From Trichobilharzia szidati (Eukaryota > Platyhelminthes > Trematoda > Strigeidida > Schistosomatidae): a stretch of 64,000 bases of DNA. Location of the stretch: contig OX235279.1 in NCBI GenBank assembly GCA_944472155.2, positions 58,873,564 through 58,937,563 on the forward strand. Direction: 5' to 3'. Below are positions 14,801-25,320 of this stretch, piece by piece. Within the stretch, counting starts at the first letter, position 1. Every line of letters starts with the position of its first letter. The translations under genes were made by a program, and so were the position numbers. Below the pieces are notes generated by a model. It saw only the letters and a list, made by a program, of their open reading frames with translations, had not been told where the DNA came from and made no database searches.

Positions 14801-17800
14801 AGAGTATGAAATTGTAGTAGATTACATAACAAACCAATTAGTGATAATAAAGAACAGTTGGCAACATCAACTGTATCCAACTCCATATTAAAAGCCCTTT
14901 ATATTTTCACCGGGTAAGGTTTGCTTGCTGCGACCTTGCTATATTGAGAAGATTCGAAAAGTAACTAATATTTGGAGGACTTGTCTGCTAGGATCTTTGT
15001 TGATAATGATCAAGCATAATACTACCAAAATTTACTCAGAAGCGATCAGCTCTTTAACTCTCTGTCAGCTGACATCATGTTAAAATTGTTTCTGTCCACA
15101 AACTTAACAATATCTTTGGGCTGCGATCAGCTGATGAGAAGCCAGCAAAATAATTGATGACACAATCTTACTTTGCACAAAATGTTGTTCTTATTTCATT
15201 CGAATTTTTAAAGAAGAATAGATGTATAAAGTTTCTAAAAATATTTAATCAGTAAATTTCGTTACATAATTTTCTCTTAATGCTTTGTTTTTCTTCGTAG
15301 AGTGCTAATGTCACACGTTTTGATGTTGCTCTGGTGCCATTCCTTGCTTCGGTAGCACGCATTCTCGTTCGAATGGCTGATTCACTAACACTCACGTCAG
15401 CTTCGACAGGAGCACCTTCCGGCAGCATGAATAGAGGGAGACTGCATCAAAACAGAAATAATAATGAAGAACAGTTGATACAGATTGACAATGATAACGA
15501 AGAGGAATCTAACCGAAATACAACAGCCGACTCATCAACTCTAACCTCCCCAAGCCCTTTGTGTCGGCGCTTGAAGTCTACAATCGAGGCAACTCTACAA
15601 ATAGGTGTTTCGCGTAATGTGCTTATTGCTGCATGTTTAGCTTCAGCTATAGGTGCAGAATCGTGGTCATCCCGTTTTTCAGAAGTTACTTTAGAAAGTG
15701 TCGAAGAGGATATAGATAATGCGAGCGCCGAAATGATCAGTGAAAATTTCTTTACAGATATTTTTCGGGAATGTACTGATCCCGTTCTGCAGTTAACTTT
15801 ACAGCAATGTCACATGGAAGCCTTAAACTTCATGAAATGTTGTCCAATAAATAGTGAATCAGTAAATCGTAGTCCTAGGCGTGAAATTAACCAACCTAAT
15901 TCTCCCTTGCCTCAACTAATATCTGATAGTGATGAAGAAAACTTAGTTGACGCATTGTTCCAAACTGATAATCGTCAAATATCTCAAACAGATTTGCTTC
16001 CAAGTTGTTCAGTTGTAGGATCAAACAATTCCTACATAATACAACCGTCAATAATGAATCAAGCAGCTGAAAATCCTTTGAATCAACCATTTTCTATTGA
16101 GAATCAACTTATTCCTGAACCAAATAACCTGCATTTCAATTTATCTCAGTCAAGTATTTATACACTTCTTCCACCTACACTTGATGATATTGATTTAGAG
16201 TGGCGGGAGTGTCTAGTATGCTCTGAGCGAAATAGATCTACAATTATGTTGCCATGCGGTCACATTATAACTTGTGAGACGTGTACACCGTTAATAAAGA
16301 AGTGTCTTTTATGTCGACAAAGGATTACAGGATATCATAAAGTGAGTTATCCTCTAGTGTTTACAAAAGGGCCTATTATTCTTAACACTGTTAGAAATAC
16401 TGAGTTGTACATATTCATTCGTTTCTGGGAAAAATACTGCAAAGTAGACTGAAATTTTGAGTCACTACACTGCTAATGTATGCATGGGAATCTTATTTTC
16501 TAGTCATAATATCCAAGGTGTACACTTAGGAATTTTTAATGCTGATATATGGAGTCAAGTGTATCACCACTTAACGTTATGCCTAATTATATAGTCTATC
16601 ATTACTAGATTAATTTCTGCTAGACTTTATTTCCAACTATAAACTCTCTTGAAAATATACCATAGTGATAACTTTCTGTGAATTATTCATGTTAATTTGC
16701 CTGTAGGCATATCATATTTTATGTTTTAGTTGATTGTAGTCTTTAATTTAACATTGTGTTACATTCTCATCATGTTTATATGTAGTAAACCTTTTCTCTA
16801 AGCATGGATTTTTATGGTCCCTCAATCTGATCATTATGAAAATAACAAAATACTAAGAACATATTTCAGATAACTCTTATTAAATGTTCAGTATTTTTGA
16901 GTTAAGTCAGTCAGCATCTTCTTTATTTGACAAGATCACCAGAGTGTTTTACCTTTTACAAACAAGAATCCCTTTCTGTTGAAACAACCCTGCTCAAAAG
17001 TTGTGGTTTAAGATCATGTTATACATGAGTAAGCCAGGTACGAAACATAAGTTAGTTAAGTAGGATGACATCATGATTTACTTTACAAGTGTAAGTCATT
17101 TTAGTCATAATGCGACGCTAAGCAAATCACAAGATGAGATATTCGTGTTATGTTATTTCATCTTTACCTAAAAGCACACGCATACATTACGACGGATCAT
17201 GATCATACGATCAATCCTAAGAACAAAAAGTGGAATCAAATCAACGGTATGGTTAATACTTCCTCAGTTTTTAAGTGGTTAGCAATTTCGTGAACAAAAA
17301 GTTCATCCTATTATTATATCAACACTACTATGGTTCCCTTGGGTTCCAAGTGCGATATAGGTCTTTAGCAGCACATCTCCTTTTCACTCTGTTCTCTGCA
17401 GTCTTCTTCAGATGGCTCGACGATTGTCTGTAAGCATTCAAGTCCTCCTCACACGATTTCTTCCATATCACTCTCGGGCGCCTAACTCGTCGTTCCTCAT
17501 TCGGGCTCCGTTCGAGGGTTTGCTTGGCACGTGATGCCACTCAATGGTGTTTTGAATGTATGTCCAATCCACCTCCACTTGTTTCACACACATTTTCAGT
17601 GCAATAGATTTTTGGTTGGTTCGTTGCCAGAGTTCCTTGTTGTTTATCTTTTCCGGCTATCTGATGTTCAGTGTAGAGCGAAGTGAGGTGCTGGTGAATG
17701 TCTTCAGCGTGTTGGAAATGATTTTCGTGAGTGGTGGAACTAGTCTCTGAATCCTATGGAGAAACTGATTTGTCATTAGTGTTGAAAACCCGAATCTTCT

Positions 17801-20800
17801 TCTGCGAGTAAATGGGGGCGAATTTCCGCATTGATTTCGGAGTAATGGAGGTGTGTCTCGCCTTTCCAATCATGACTTTGACATCCTCATCCGTTTCGCG
17901 TGTAGTTGAAACTCTGCTGCATAGAGGAATGAAGGAAGCGACTTCCTTCAGATGTCTTCGGTTGATGGTGATCGGTGTTTGTTGTTGGTGGTGTATGGTT
18001 GGTTAGGTCTCCTCATCGCCTCTATCTTCTCTATGTTGATTTGAAGTCCTGTCCTTGCTGTCTGTTCTGGCAAAGAGTTGTTGTTTTCCGCCTGTAGATC
18101 TGTGAGTTTGTGTGACATTAGACATATATCATCTGTGAAGTCCAGATGTACCAGAGTGTATTCTCGATGCAATGTACAGTCGTCTCCTCACGAGAGAGAG
18201 GGAGAGTTTATCGCTTGATCCAGTCCACCACAATTAGTAGTGTCATCGGTGATAGTGGGGAGCCTTGTCTCAGCACTGTATTCTCTTCAAAGGCTTGTCT
18301 GATTTTTTGGTTGTGGATCACCTAGCACGTGACAGCGTCATACAACCGCTGAATGATGGTGATAAAGATTTGGTGCACGCTGTCGCGTTGAATTAGTTTC
18401 CAAATTACTTTACATTGGAAGCTGTGGAAAACCCCATACTACAGTATACCAATGTGCATTTTCATATTCTTGTTTATCTAGCCTAACTTCGCGATCTTTT
18501 TTGTTTGTTTTCTCTTCACATACAGTTTGCACCATGCTGCGAATGTGGTCTGTCAAATGGTGTAGTGTTAGCTAGACCATGTAGTCATATGCTTTGGTGT
18601 AAATCTTGTTTAGAGACTAAAGTGCATCATCTGGAAATTATCCACCAGATATCAACTATCAGTTTTGGCGGTGATGATGATGACGAAAGTGGTGGAAGTC
18701 GAATTAATACAGCTAGCAACAATGTCATCAACAGTAACAATCTTTCATTATCAACAGCTGTGGCATCAGAAGCAGTAGCATCTGCATCAACATCAACAGG
18801 TATTGCTGCTAGTACTACTGCTGTCCAATCAAATCGAGATATTGACGAGTTAGATCCATTATTTTCACGTGATGTAACAGCAGCGTCATCATTCATTACA
18901 AAAAGAAACAACATAAATTCGTGGCGAAATGTACCATTAGGTCGTTTACTATCAATGATAACGAAACTTCACAGTTTACTGGACGAATTGTTAACCGGAG
19001 GGATTTGTTTAAGCGGATGCCCAGCGTGTGGAAACTCTGTGCAGTCGTTATGGCCAGTAATAGTAGCCTGTTCTGGAGTCAATCATCAGTCTACTAGTGT
19101 TGCCTTAGGACAAGATAGGAGAGATTCAAATCCATTTACTGTGAATTCTTCAAATAACAATGAAACAAACCTTATTCCCAATGTTTCCAATATTACAAAT
19201 GTATTGCCTACGAATAATTCTGTCTTGGGCAACGTTCAGACGGAAATGGAATTAGTTCAGAACCAACTTCTTTCAAGTATGTCATTGGTTGTGTGTCGTC
19301 TAAAGTATATGTATTTTTCTTAAAAGTGATTATACTTTCAACGTTAAACACCTGGGATTTCTCTTGTTTGACTGGAAAATGTTTTTAGGTCATTATTTAA
19401 ACTGAGAAATCACTTTATAGAAGACATTACAATAATTCTGAAGTGAATATATAATAGTGAACCATAAGCTACAGTCAAAAGTAACCTTATTCACCTAGGT
19501 ACACCTCTTCTACACCACAAGGATAAGGACTGTATAATATCGCATCGATATGGCTGACAGAAACCTGTCAGTTTCTGTTTTGAACACCAATTGTTGTTAT
19601 TATTTAAATTTTGTTATTATAAGGCTTAGGAGATGTTTCTAATTGTGCGTTGTACTTACAGAAAAAACCATACGTCTTAAGTGTGTGATTAAGCCAAAAA
19701 ATACGTTAGTTTAAAATCTCTTTGTGGTTTCACACCAGATACATACACATATTCCTTAAAAATATTCTCGCGGGGTACAATCGAACAAACCGGCGGCAGC
19801 ACAAATATGAAAATGAACAAATCTTCTGACAACGCATTTTCATTCAAAAGGCCTGTATTAAATTTTAGCAATACTCTTTATCTGCGTTAGTGTTTGTATG
19901 TATGCTAAGCGCTATGGAGGAAATAACACAACCTCAAAACCTAAATGAAACAAAAAAGCCATAATGACCTATTTTTTTCCTTCCTAATGACTCATCGAAG
20001 GTCAGATGTTTAATACTACCACATTATCTCTGACACAAGTGATGAATGTACAAGCACTAATTCTCACTGATAACTTATATGCTTAGATGGAATGGTTTTC
20101 TTCTGTAAATGCAAATCATTCTCGAAGTAAATTTTTTGTTTTTTTCAAAACAAAAAGCAACCTTTATACATTTCTGTGCAAAGCAAAGTCGTGGTAATTT
20201 CTAGCCTCTTCTAAAAACTACACTGTCCCACATTCTCATCTGCCTTACACTGTAATTTTTATCAGTACACTTGTTAGACATCACAACATCTAAAAGCAGA
20301 AAAAAGGATGGAAACAAAAAATGATGGAAATTAATATGTTAAGTATGTATGGCAAGCTGATCAGAATAATTCCAATCCAATTGGCCAAATTTCAGCTGGT
20401 AACTTAAATTATATGCGTGTCCAATTGTTTTCAATAATACTTGAAAATATTGTGTTTCTATTGCAACTCTCTTCCTCTCTCTCACTCTCTCTCTTAAGCA
20501 GAGCAAATCGCCTACTCCAAGGTTAAACTTCATAAACTCGATGCACTGGACTACTCATGCTTTTGTTTGTCAATATGCATCTATTAGTGTTACCCAGTCA
20601 ACATGAAATAGCTCACTATTATTCTGGTTACCAATTTAACAATAAAATCTCCTAACACTTATTATGTATTCATTACATGCTAGAGTACACGTTGCTGATT
20701 AATAACACTTGATTAATACTAAGAACTGGAGAAACACATCAAATCTCATTTTAAACTGTTCACTGGTTTATTAGTAATGTAGATATGATGGAAAAGATTT

Positions 20801-23800
20801 ACGGCTCAGGTGGATGGTAGGGTAATGAAAGCTTTGCAAATAAACCATCCAGCTCAGAGAACACAACTACATCAAGTAGTAATGCGCTTGTCATAAAACC
20901 TGAAAGCATTCAATTCATCCCAATAGAAATCGCTTGTTTCAGTTTACGAAAAGCTTCCAATAAAATAAACAGTTAGTGAATCCTCCATTATCTTAAATAC
21001 TGTCGTTTAATTGATGCTAATCCAATGACAAATTTATCTTCAGTCCTGTCAACACTATTCAATAATCATGATTATGATGAAAATAGACCTAATACATTCT
21101 CTCAAATCTGCTTCTAATAATGAAATTTCAACTGAATACTGGTTACACATTTATTTGCTGCTGTTTTCCAACTTTTATTATTTGCCTTATTGATTTATTT
21201 TTGGTATGAAAACTGAACCGACGTAGTATTTTTCTTATTACTGCATTATTCTGTTTAGTTAGGATAGATCAGTAAATTCAGATTTACATTTTGAAATCTT
21301 AGAACAGGCGTACATATATATATATGAGAGAATGTGTGTGTAAATAAAAAGGGCATTTATTCAAGTTGTTGACATTTCGTACTTTTCTGAACAGATAAAC
21401 CACCACACAATCTCCCTCCTATGGATAATCAGACGCTCAGTGGATTGGTGAATACATCTAACCGACAGGTATGTCTTCAAAAATGTTTTTTCTTTCCTAA
21501 AACACATACACAGTACTTTAAAAAAATATTTCCCAACAATAATTTCAATAAACCAGTATATAAGTAGTGCCTTATAAACTAAAGCTTTTGTGTAAGCTTA
21601 ATTACTAACAAGTAGCAAAAGTATTGTATAAATTAACTTTTTTATTTCATCGAAAATATATATTCATTTGATTCATATAATTTTAGGCTGTAATAGCACC
21701 GAACAATCAGTTACATCAAGGTCCGAGTCGAGCTGATATACGTGGGCGACCACAAGGTCAAAGAGCTCCACTGTGTGACCGTGAGGTACGTAGACTGAAA
21801 CATGAGCTTCAAGTGATGAGGGAACAGGTGGGTGTCTTCTATATTAATATAGATTGTTTGTGAATGAATGTTACAAATCTCATTACAAGTAATCAACAAT
21901 TTTCATTAATTAAATAAACTGCCTTGTTGTGATAGATTATGTTTGAATATTAATTATTACGGACAACCTAACTTTACTGCAAGATATCAAGTTTCGTCAA
22001 CCACTTATTCAAATCGTATTGTATATTTACCTCGAGTAGCTCACAGCTACACACTTGACTAGAATGCGAACTCATCAGCCTACTAGACTAGTTTCATTCA
22101 ATGACAAAGTCACTCTTCAAATTTAACCTCTTATTTGTATTATTTGTATAAGAGACAGTCATAGATTTAGCGTTCATAAACACATGTTAACTTTGTTACC
22201 CTTCATGAAATGTTAAAGTAGAGATACTAGAGCGGTGCACTATACAAGACTATGATATCCTTGATCATAAAAATAACTATAAAAAGGTGATATTCTCACG
22301 AGAAATTCAGCTATCAAACTACTTCATCGAGGGACAATTCGAATTTTTTGGCGTTAATGAAATGCCAAAGTTTTCCATGATATTTGCATTTCATGCTATT
22401 CATAAAGCATAAAAAGGCAGTCACAAAGTCTCACTATCGTTAGCGCTACCACTATATCATCTGAAAAGTTGTCATTGTTTTTTTTCAGAAGAATGGATAC
22501 TGAACAAAGAATACTCTTTACGATAACTTCTTCATCAGGTTCTACAGTCATATATACATAATGGTGAATGAATTAGTGTCATTAACAACATTTATGTTTA
22601 AATAATATTGAATCAATTATAATATCAATAGATTACAGTTCAATAGCATCAACATAAAAATAAACTGAATGTCACAAAAATAGGAAAGATAATAATAGAA
22701 ATTCATGAATTTATAGCCTCCACTGAAGGCCAGGGCTTCTTTTGCACAGAAAGCACTGACTGTTTAACGCGAATAGCGACAGCCTCTGCTGTTTGGAGCA
22801 TGTCGTGTTTCGATGTTTTTGTCAATTTATTTGGCACCCGGTAGATGATAGACAAGGATTCTTCAACGCTGCTGTTTAGAAAACACTGATTTCCAAGTGG
22901 AAGTGATATTCTCTATAAAAAGAAAAATGACTAAAGTTCTAGAAATGCCTTTGTAGAAAATTGGATAGCCATCGGAGAGTCATGACTGCTATAAACTTAA
23001 AGTTCTACTGATACTGTTAACAACTTTTAATAACCTAAAGGAAAAAAAATATCCATATTTAAGGGAGTTATACTGAACTCATTAGGTATCTTCACTTTCA
23101 TGAGCCAGTCGTATATGAACCTAATGTATAAAATACGAAAGAGTCTTCTAATTTATTGGATAAGTTTGCGATTACCTATATTCATAAATATAATGTGATC
23201 ACTGAAATGTTTCCTCTAACTTTATATAGCAAAAGTGAAATCCCTGGAATTTTTAGGAATGCTGTCACATATTTTACATAAATTTCATTGTACAAAGACT
23301 TCTGATACAGAGTAAATCAAAAGAAAGATAATTACAGTTGTGCAGTTGCAGCATACAGCTGAGAGAATTAACTGACACTGATAAATATCAGCCTGAGCTA
23401 AAAACATTTTCATCATTTTGAAGTACGCTTAAATTAAACCTGATAGTCAGAATAACTTTCCTAATCAAATTTCAAAAGAGTAGTTAATGATGTATACAAG
23501 TACATGGTTTTATTTTTCTATAACACGAAACAGATAAAAACTGTTGGCATATGTTTTCGACAATGATTAAGTGGGCGCATCGGCTAGTTAAAATATGTTC
23601 ATTATGATAGTTTTATCTAAAGAATAAAATACGTTACCATAATTTTGTGAAAAACTTTGCATCTAGGTTTTTTACTTGTCGGTACACATTAGTTAATACC
23701 TCTCTAAAACTTTACAGAGCCTATATTCCTTCTGAGATGGGCACTTGCTTTACTCATTGTTGATATTAGAGGTTTTATCATCAATGCTGCATACTTTGAT

Positions 23801-24117
23801 AATCACCGTGAACCTGTGGTTTCCGTATACACAGTAATACAAGAACACATCGGTTTGTTCAATTTGTCCATAACCAAAATCTATAATCACTTTTACTGGA
23901 TAGGCGACAAACTCATTTAGTTTTTGATTTTGTACAATGTTTATTTATAACCACTGGTTTTTTATATGCTTTTCAGATTCGATGCCCCATATGTTTGGAT
24001 CGTTCACGTAATCTAGTTTTTATGTGTGGTCACGCAACGTGTCAGTGGTGTGGTGATCAAGTAACCGCATGTCCAATATGCCGTAGGGCAGTAGAAAGCA
24101 GAATAATTCTCTACTGA
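8495..24117 (+). CDS. mib1: Mind bomb E3 ubiquitin ligase, C-terminal part (six exons, 5' end outside window)
   Basis: Exons are 8495-8867, 15301-16341, 18526-19276, 21395-21468, 21687-21827 and 23977-24117. All junctions are GT-AG and phase-consistent, giving 839 visible residues before TGA. Counting from the first complete codon, ankyrin repeats lie near residues 22-50 and 73-101, RING1 at 428-459, a split RING2 begins at 475, a charged helical stretch precedes the end, and a compact RING finishes the protein with the mind bomb-like ending [11 protein letters not shown]. Two internal RINGs plus a C-terminal RING after ankyrins is the signature of MIB proteins, which ubiquitinate Delta/Jagged-type Notch ligands to drive their endocytosis. 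The MIB/HERC2, ZZ and REP domains expected at the N-terminus are not in the window. The gene converges on the minus-strand adhesion gene. MIB1 versus MIB2 is not proven: I favour MIB1 because of the three RINGs. Family assignment is confident; substrate in this organism is inferred. Confidence 0.9.
10246..10257. repeat. Target-site duplication, left copy
   Basis: CAAGCTACCAGT lies directly before the RTE 5' leader and is identical to 14087-14098. Confidence 0.85.
10865..11788 (+). pseudogene. RTE endonuclease region (broken)
   Basis: This part encodes an apurinic/apyrimidinic-type endonuclease that nicks target DNA. Visible motifs in order are [12 protein letters not shown] (catalytic Glu), GDLNAQVG (Asp and Asn) and SDHALV (the Ser-Asp-His end). 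A TAG stop sits directly before NVRT where such elements normally carry Trp, so the uninterrupted frame starts only at 10937. The frame closes with TGA at 11786-11788, well before the reverse transcriptase. Base composition is clearly richer in GC than the flanking intron. Confidence 0.8.
12062..13905 (+). pseudogene. RTE reverse transcriptase and C-terminal region (broken)
   Basis: Reverse transcriptase blocks can be read in order: [52 protein letters not shown] and [10 protein letters not shown]. The active-site block reads CADD where Tyr-Ala-Asp-Asp is normal, so the aromatic residue is lost. The part up to 12775 is closed by TGA, and the later blocks continue in another frame from about 12870, closing at 13691. 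A last stretch to 13905 carries the family's C-terminal region ([18 protein letters not shown]). Between 11789 and 12062 the frame is also disturbed. Together with the endonuclease region this is one dead LINE reading frame. Confidence 0.8.
14087..14098. repeat. Target-site duplication, right copy
   Basis: CAAGCTACCAGT lies directly after the A-rich tail of the RTE element. A perfect duplication of this length is the expected mark of target-primed reverse transcription. Confidence 0.85.
14099..15300 (+). other. Intron sequence of mind bomb after the RTE insertion
   Basis: AT-rich intron sequence up to the acceptor TTCTTCGTAG. I see no exon, RNA gene or recognisable repeat in it. Confidence 0.5.
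15301..16341 (+). CDS. mib1: mind bomb exon with first RING finger
   Basis: The acceptor is TTCTTCGTAG and the donor is AAA|GTGAGT; both ends are phase 0, giving 347 residues. Most of the exon is a low-complexity, Ser/Asn/Glu-rich linker after the ankyrin region. The last 44 residues hold a RING: CLVC, PCGH, CETC and CLLC pairs in C3HC4 order. The linker is long for the family and is probably disordered. The exon follows the 6.4-kb intron that carries the RTE insertion. Confidence 0.9.
17334..18430 (-). mobile_element. 5'-truncated RTE-like LINE fragment, copy 1
   Basis: Read on the minus strand, this segment encodes broken reverse transcriptase and C-terminal pieces: an RQG block near 18280, a [17 protein letters not shown] block (active-site Asp pair, 18080-18172) and a final basic region [19 protein letters not shown] (17328-17540). 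It lies antisense in the mind bomb intron 16342-18525. About 860 bases are almost identical to 24311-25174; the flanks differ, so these look like separate insertions of one young family. It is a different subfamily from the element at 10258-14086. Confidence 0.7.
18526..19276 (+). CDS. mib1: mind bomb exon with second, interrupted RING finger
   Basis: The acceptor is TTCACATACAG (phase 0) and the donor is TCAA|GTATGT (phase 1). The exon opens with the RING half-site: C4 to C7, C19-S-H21 and C25-x2-C28 in exon numbering. The last metal-binding pair, C165-x2-C168, comes only after about 136 residues rich in Ser, Thr, Ala and Asp. In other MIB proteins the second RING is compact. The insertion is coded in the same exon without a stop, so it looks like a true protein insertion rather than a missed intron, although an unrecognised intron cannot be excluded. 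Confidence 0.85.
21395..21468 (+). CDS. mib1: mind bomb small linker exon
   Basis: This 74-nt exon lies between acceptor TTCTGAACAG and donor CAG|GTATGT. It takes one base from the previous exon to make an Asn codon and ends in phase 0. It encodes a 25-residue polar, Pro-rich linker with no recognisable domain. It is supported by exact phase agreement on both sides and by its position between RING2 and the helical segment. Confidence 0.75.
21687..21827 (+). CDS. mib1: mind bomb exon, charged helical segment
   Basis: The acceptor is TAATTTTAG and the donor is CAG|GTGGGT; 141 nt encode 47 residues, phase 0 at both ends. The C-terminal half (from [19 protein letters not shown]) is a charged amphipathic helix that probably forms a short coiled coil directly before the last RING, as in other MIB proteins. 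Confidence 0.85.
21828..23976 (+). other. Last intron of mind bomb
   Basis: The donor is GTGGGT and the acceptor TTTTCAG. Apart from the Penelope-like fragment at 22480-22875, I see only AT-rich sequence. Confidence 0.6.
22480..22875 (-). mobile_element. Penelope-like element 3' fragment, copy B2
   Basis: On the minus strand this contains the end of a GIY-YIG endonuclease region (residues like [19 protein letters not shown]) followed by the same noncoding tail as 42450-42680, including the CTGATGA box and a tail ending near CCATTCTTCTG. It sits antisense in the mind bomb intron 21828-23976. Only the 3' end is present. Confidence 0.7.
23977..24117 (+). CDS. mib1: mind bomb final exon with C-terminal RING finger
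   Basis: The acceptor is ATGCTTTTCAG; the exon runs to a TGA stop. Its 46 residues form a complete RING: CPIC, CGH, CQWC and CPIC, followed by [11 protein letters not shown] at the end of the protein. In MIB proteins this C-terminal RING is the essential catalytic, E2-recruiting one, and all its metal ligands are present here. Confidence 0.93.
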   Translation: MRCPICLDRSRNLVFMCGHATCQWCGDQVTACPICRRAVESRIILY

Positions 24118-24229
24118 ATTCCTTGGATTACCCTCATCCTAGTGAGGTTATGTAAAGAACAGGTTATTATTAACCAGAAGATTATGTTAAATTCGGATCG
24201 TTGTGTTAACCTTCTTTAAATTGTTTGGT

Positions 24230-24235
24230 AATAAA
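24230..24235 (+). terminator. Poly(A) signal of the mind bomb gene
   Basis: AATAAA lies 113 bases after the stop codon in an AT-rich stretch. It is the first canonical signal downstream of the last exon. An RTE-like fragment starts about 75 bases further on. Confidence 0.65.
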
Positions 24236-24310
24236 TTTATTATGCCACAATGAATTCATTTCATTGCCTTCATTCGATTGTTAGTTATGTTAGACAAGAT
24301 ATTACTATTG

Positions 24311-25320
24311 TTCCCTTGAGTTCTAAATGCGATATAGGTCTTTAGCAGCACATCTCCTTTTCACTCTGTTCTCTGCAGTCTTCTTCAGATGGCTCGACGA
24401 TTGTCTGTAAGCATTCAAGTCCTCCTCACACGATTTCTTCCATATCACTCTCGGGCGCCTAACTCGTCGTTCCTCATTCGGGCTCCGTTCGAGGGTTTGC
24501 TTGGCACGTGATGCCACTCAATGGTGTTTTGAATGTATGTCCAATCCACCTCCACTTGTTTCACACACATTTTCAGTGCAATAGATTTTTGGTTGGTTCG
24601 TTGCCAGAGTTCCTTGTTGTTTATCTTTACCGGCTATCTGATGTTCAGTGTAGAGCGAAGTGAGGTGCTGGTGAATGTCTTCAGCGTGTTGGAAATGATT
24701 TTCGTGAGTGGTGGAACTAGTCTCTGAATCCTATGGAGAAACTGATTTGTCATTAGTGTTGAAAACCCGAATCTTCTTCTGCGAGTAAATGGGGGCGAAT
24801 TTCCGCATTGATTTCGGAGTAATGGAGGTGTGTCTCGCCTTTCCAATCATGACTTTGACATCCTCATCCGTTTCGCGTGTAGTTGAAACTCTGCTGCATA
24901 GAGGAATGAAGGAAGCGACTTCCTTCAGATGTCTTCGGTTGATGGTGATCGGTGTTTGTTGTTGGTGGTGTATGGTTGGTTAGGTCTCCTCATCGCCTCT
25001 ATCTTCTCTATGTTGATTTGAAGTCCTGTCCTTGCTGTCTGTTCTGGCAAAGAGTTGTTGTTTTCCGCCTGTAGATCTGTGAGTTTGTGTGACATTAGAC
25101 ATATATCATCTGTGAAGTCCAGATGTACCAGAGTGTATTCTCGATGCAATGTACAGTCGTCTCCTCACGAGAGAGAGTACGCCGTCTCGTTGAATTAGTT
25201 TCCAAATTGGTTCAAAGTTAATGCGTTTTCAAAGCTGATAAAGTTGAGGTAGATGTCTGACTGGCATTCTATGCTCTGCTCTTTGATGACGCAAAAGGCT
25301 GCTGTTAGAGCCTCAGAATT
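24311..25320 (-). mobile_element. 5'-truncated RTE-like LINE fragment, copy 2
   Basis: This is nearly identical to 17334-18196 up to the GAGAGAG run at about 25175, where about 185 bases present in copy 1 are missing. It then resumes at the sequence matching 18385 onward (CGTTGAATTAGTTTCCAAATT) and continues to about 25320. The same C-terminal and DFTDDI blocks are readable on the minus strand. It starts about 75 bases after the mind bomb poly(A) signal. Confidence 0.7.

Noticed and set aside
17334..25174. Segmental duplication of a host region
   Set aside because: Similarity stops at the ends of the LINE fragment; flanking sequences are unrelated.
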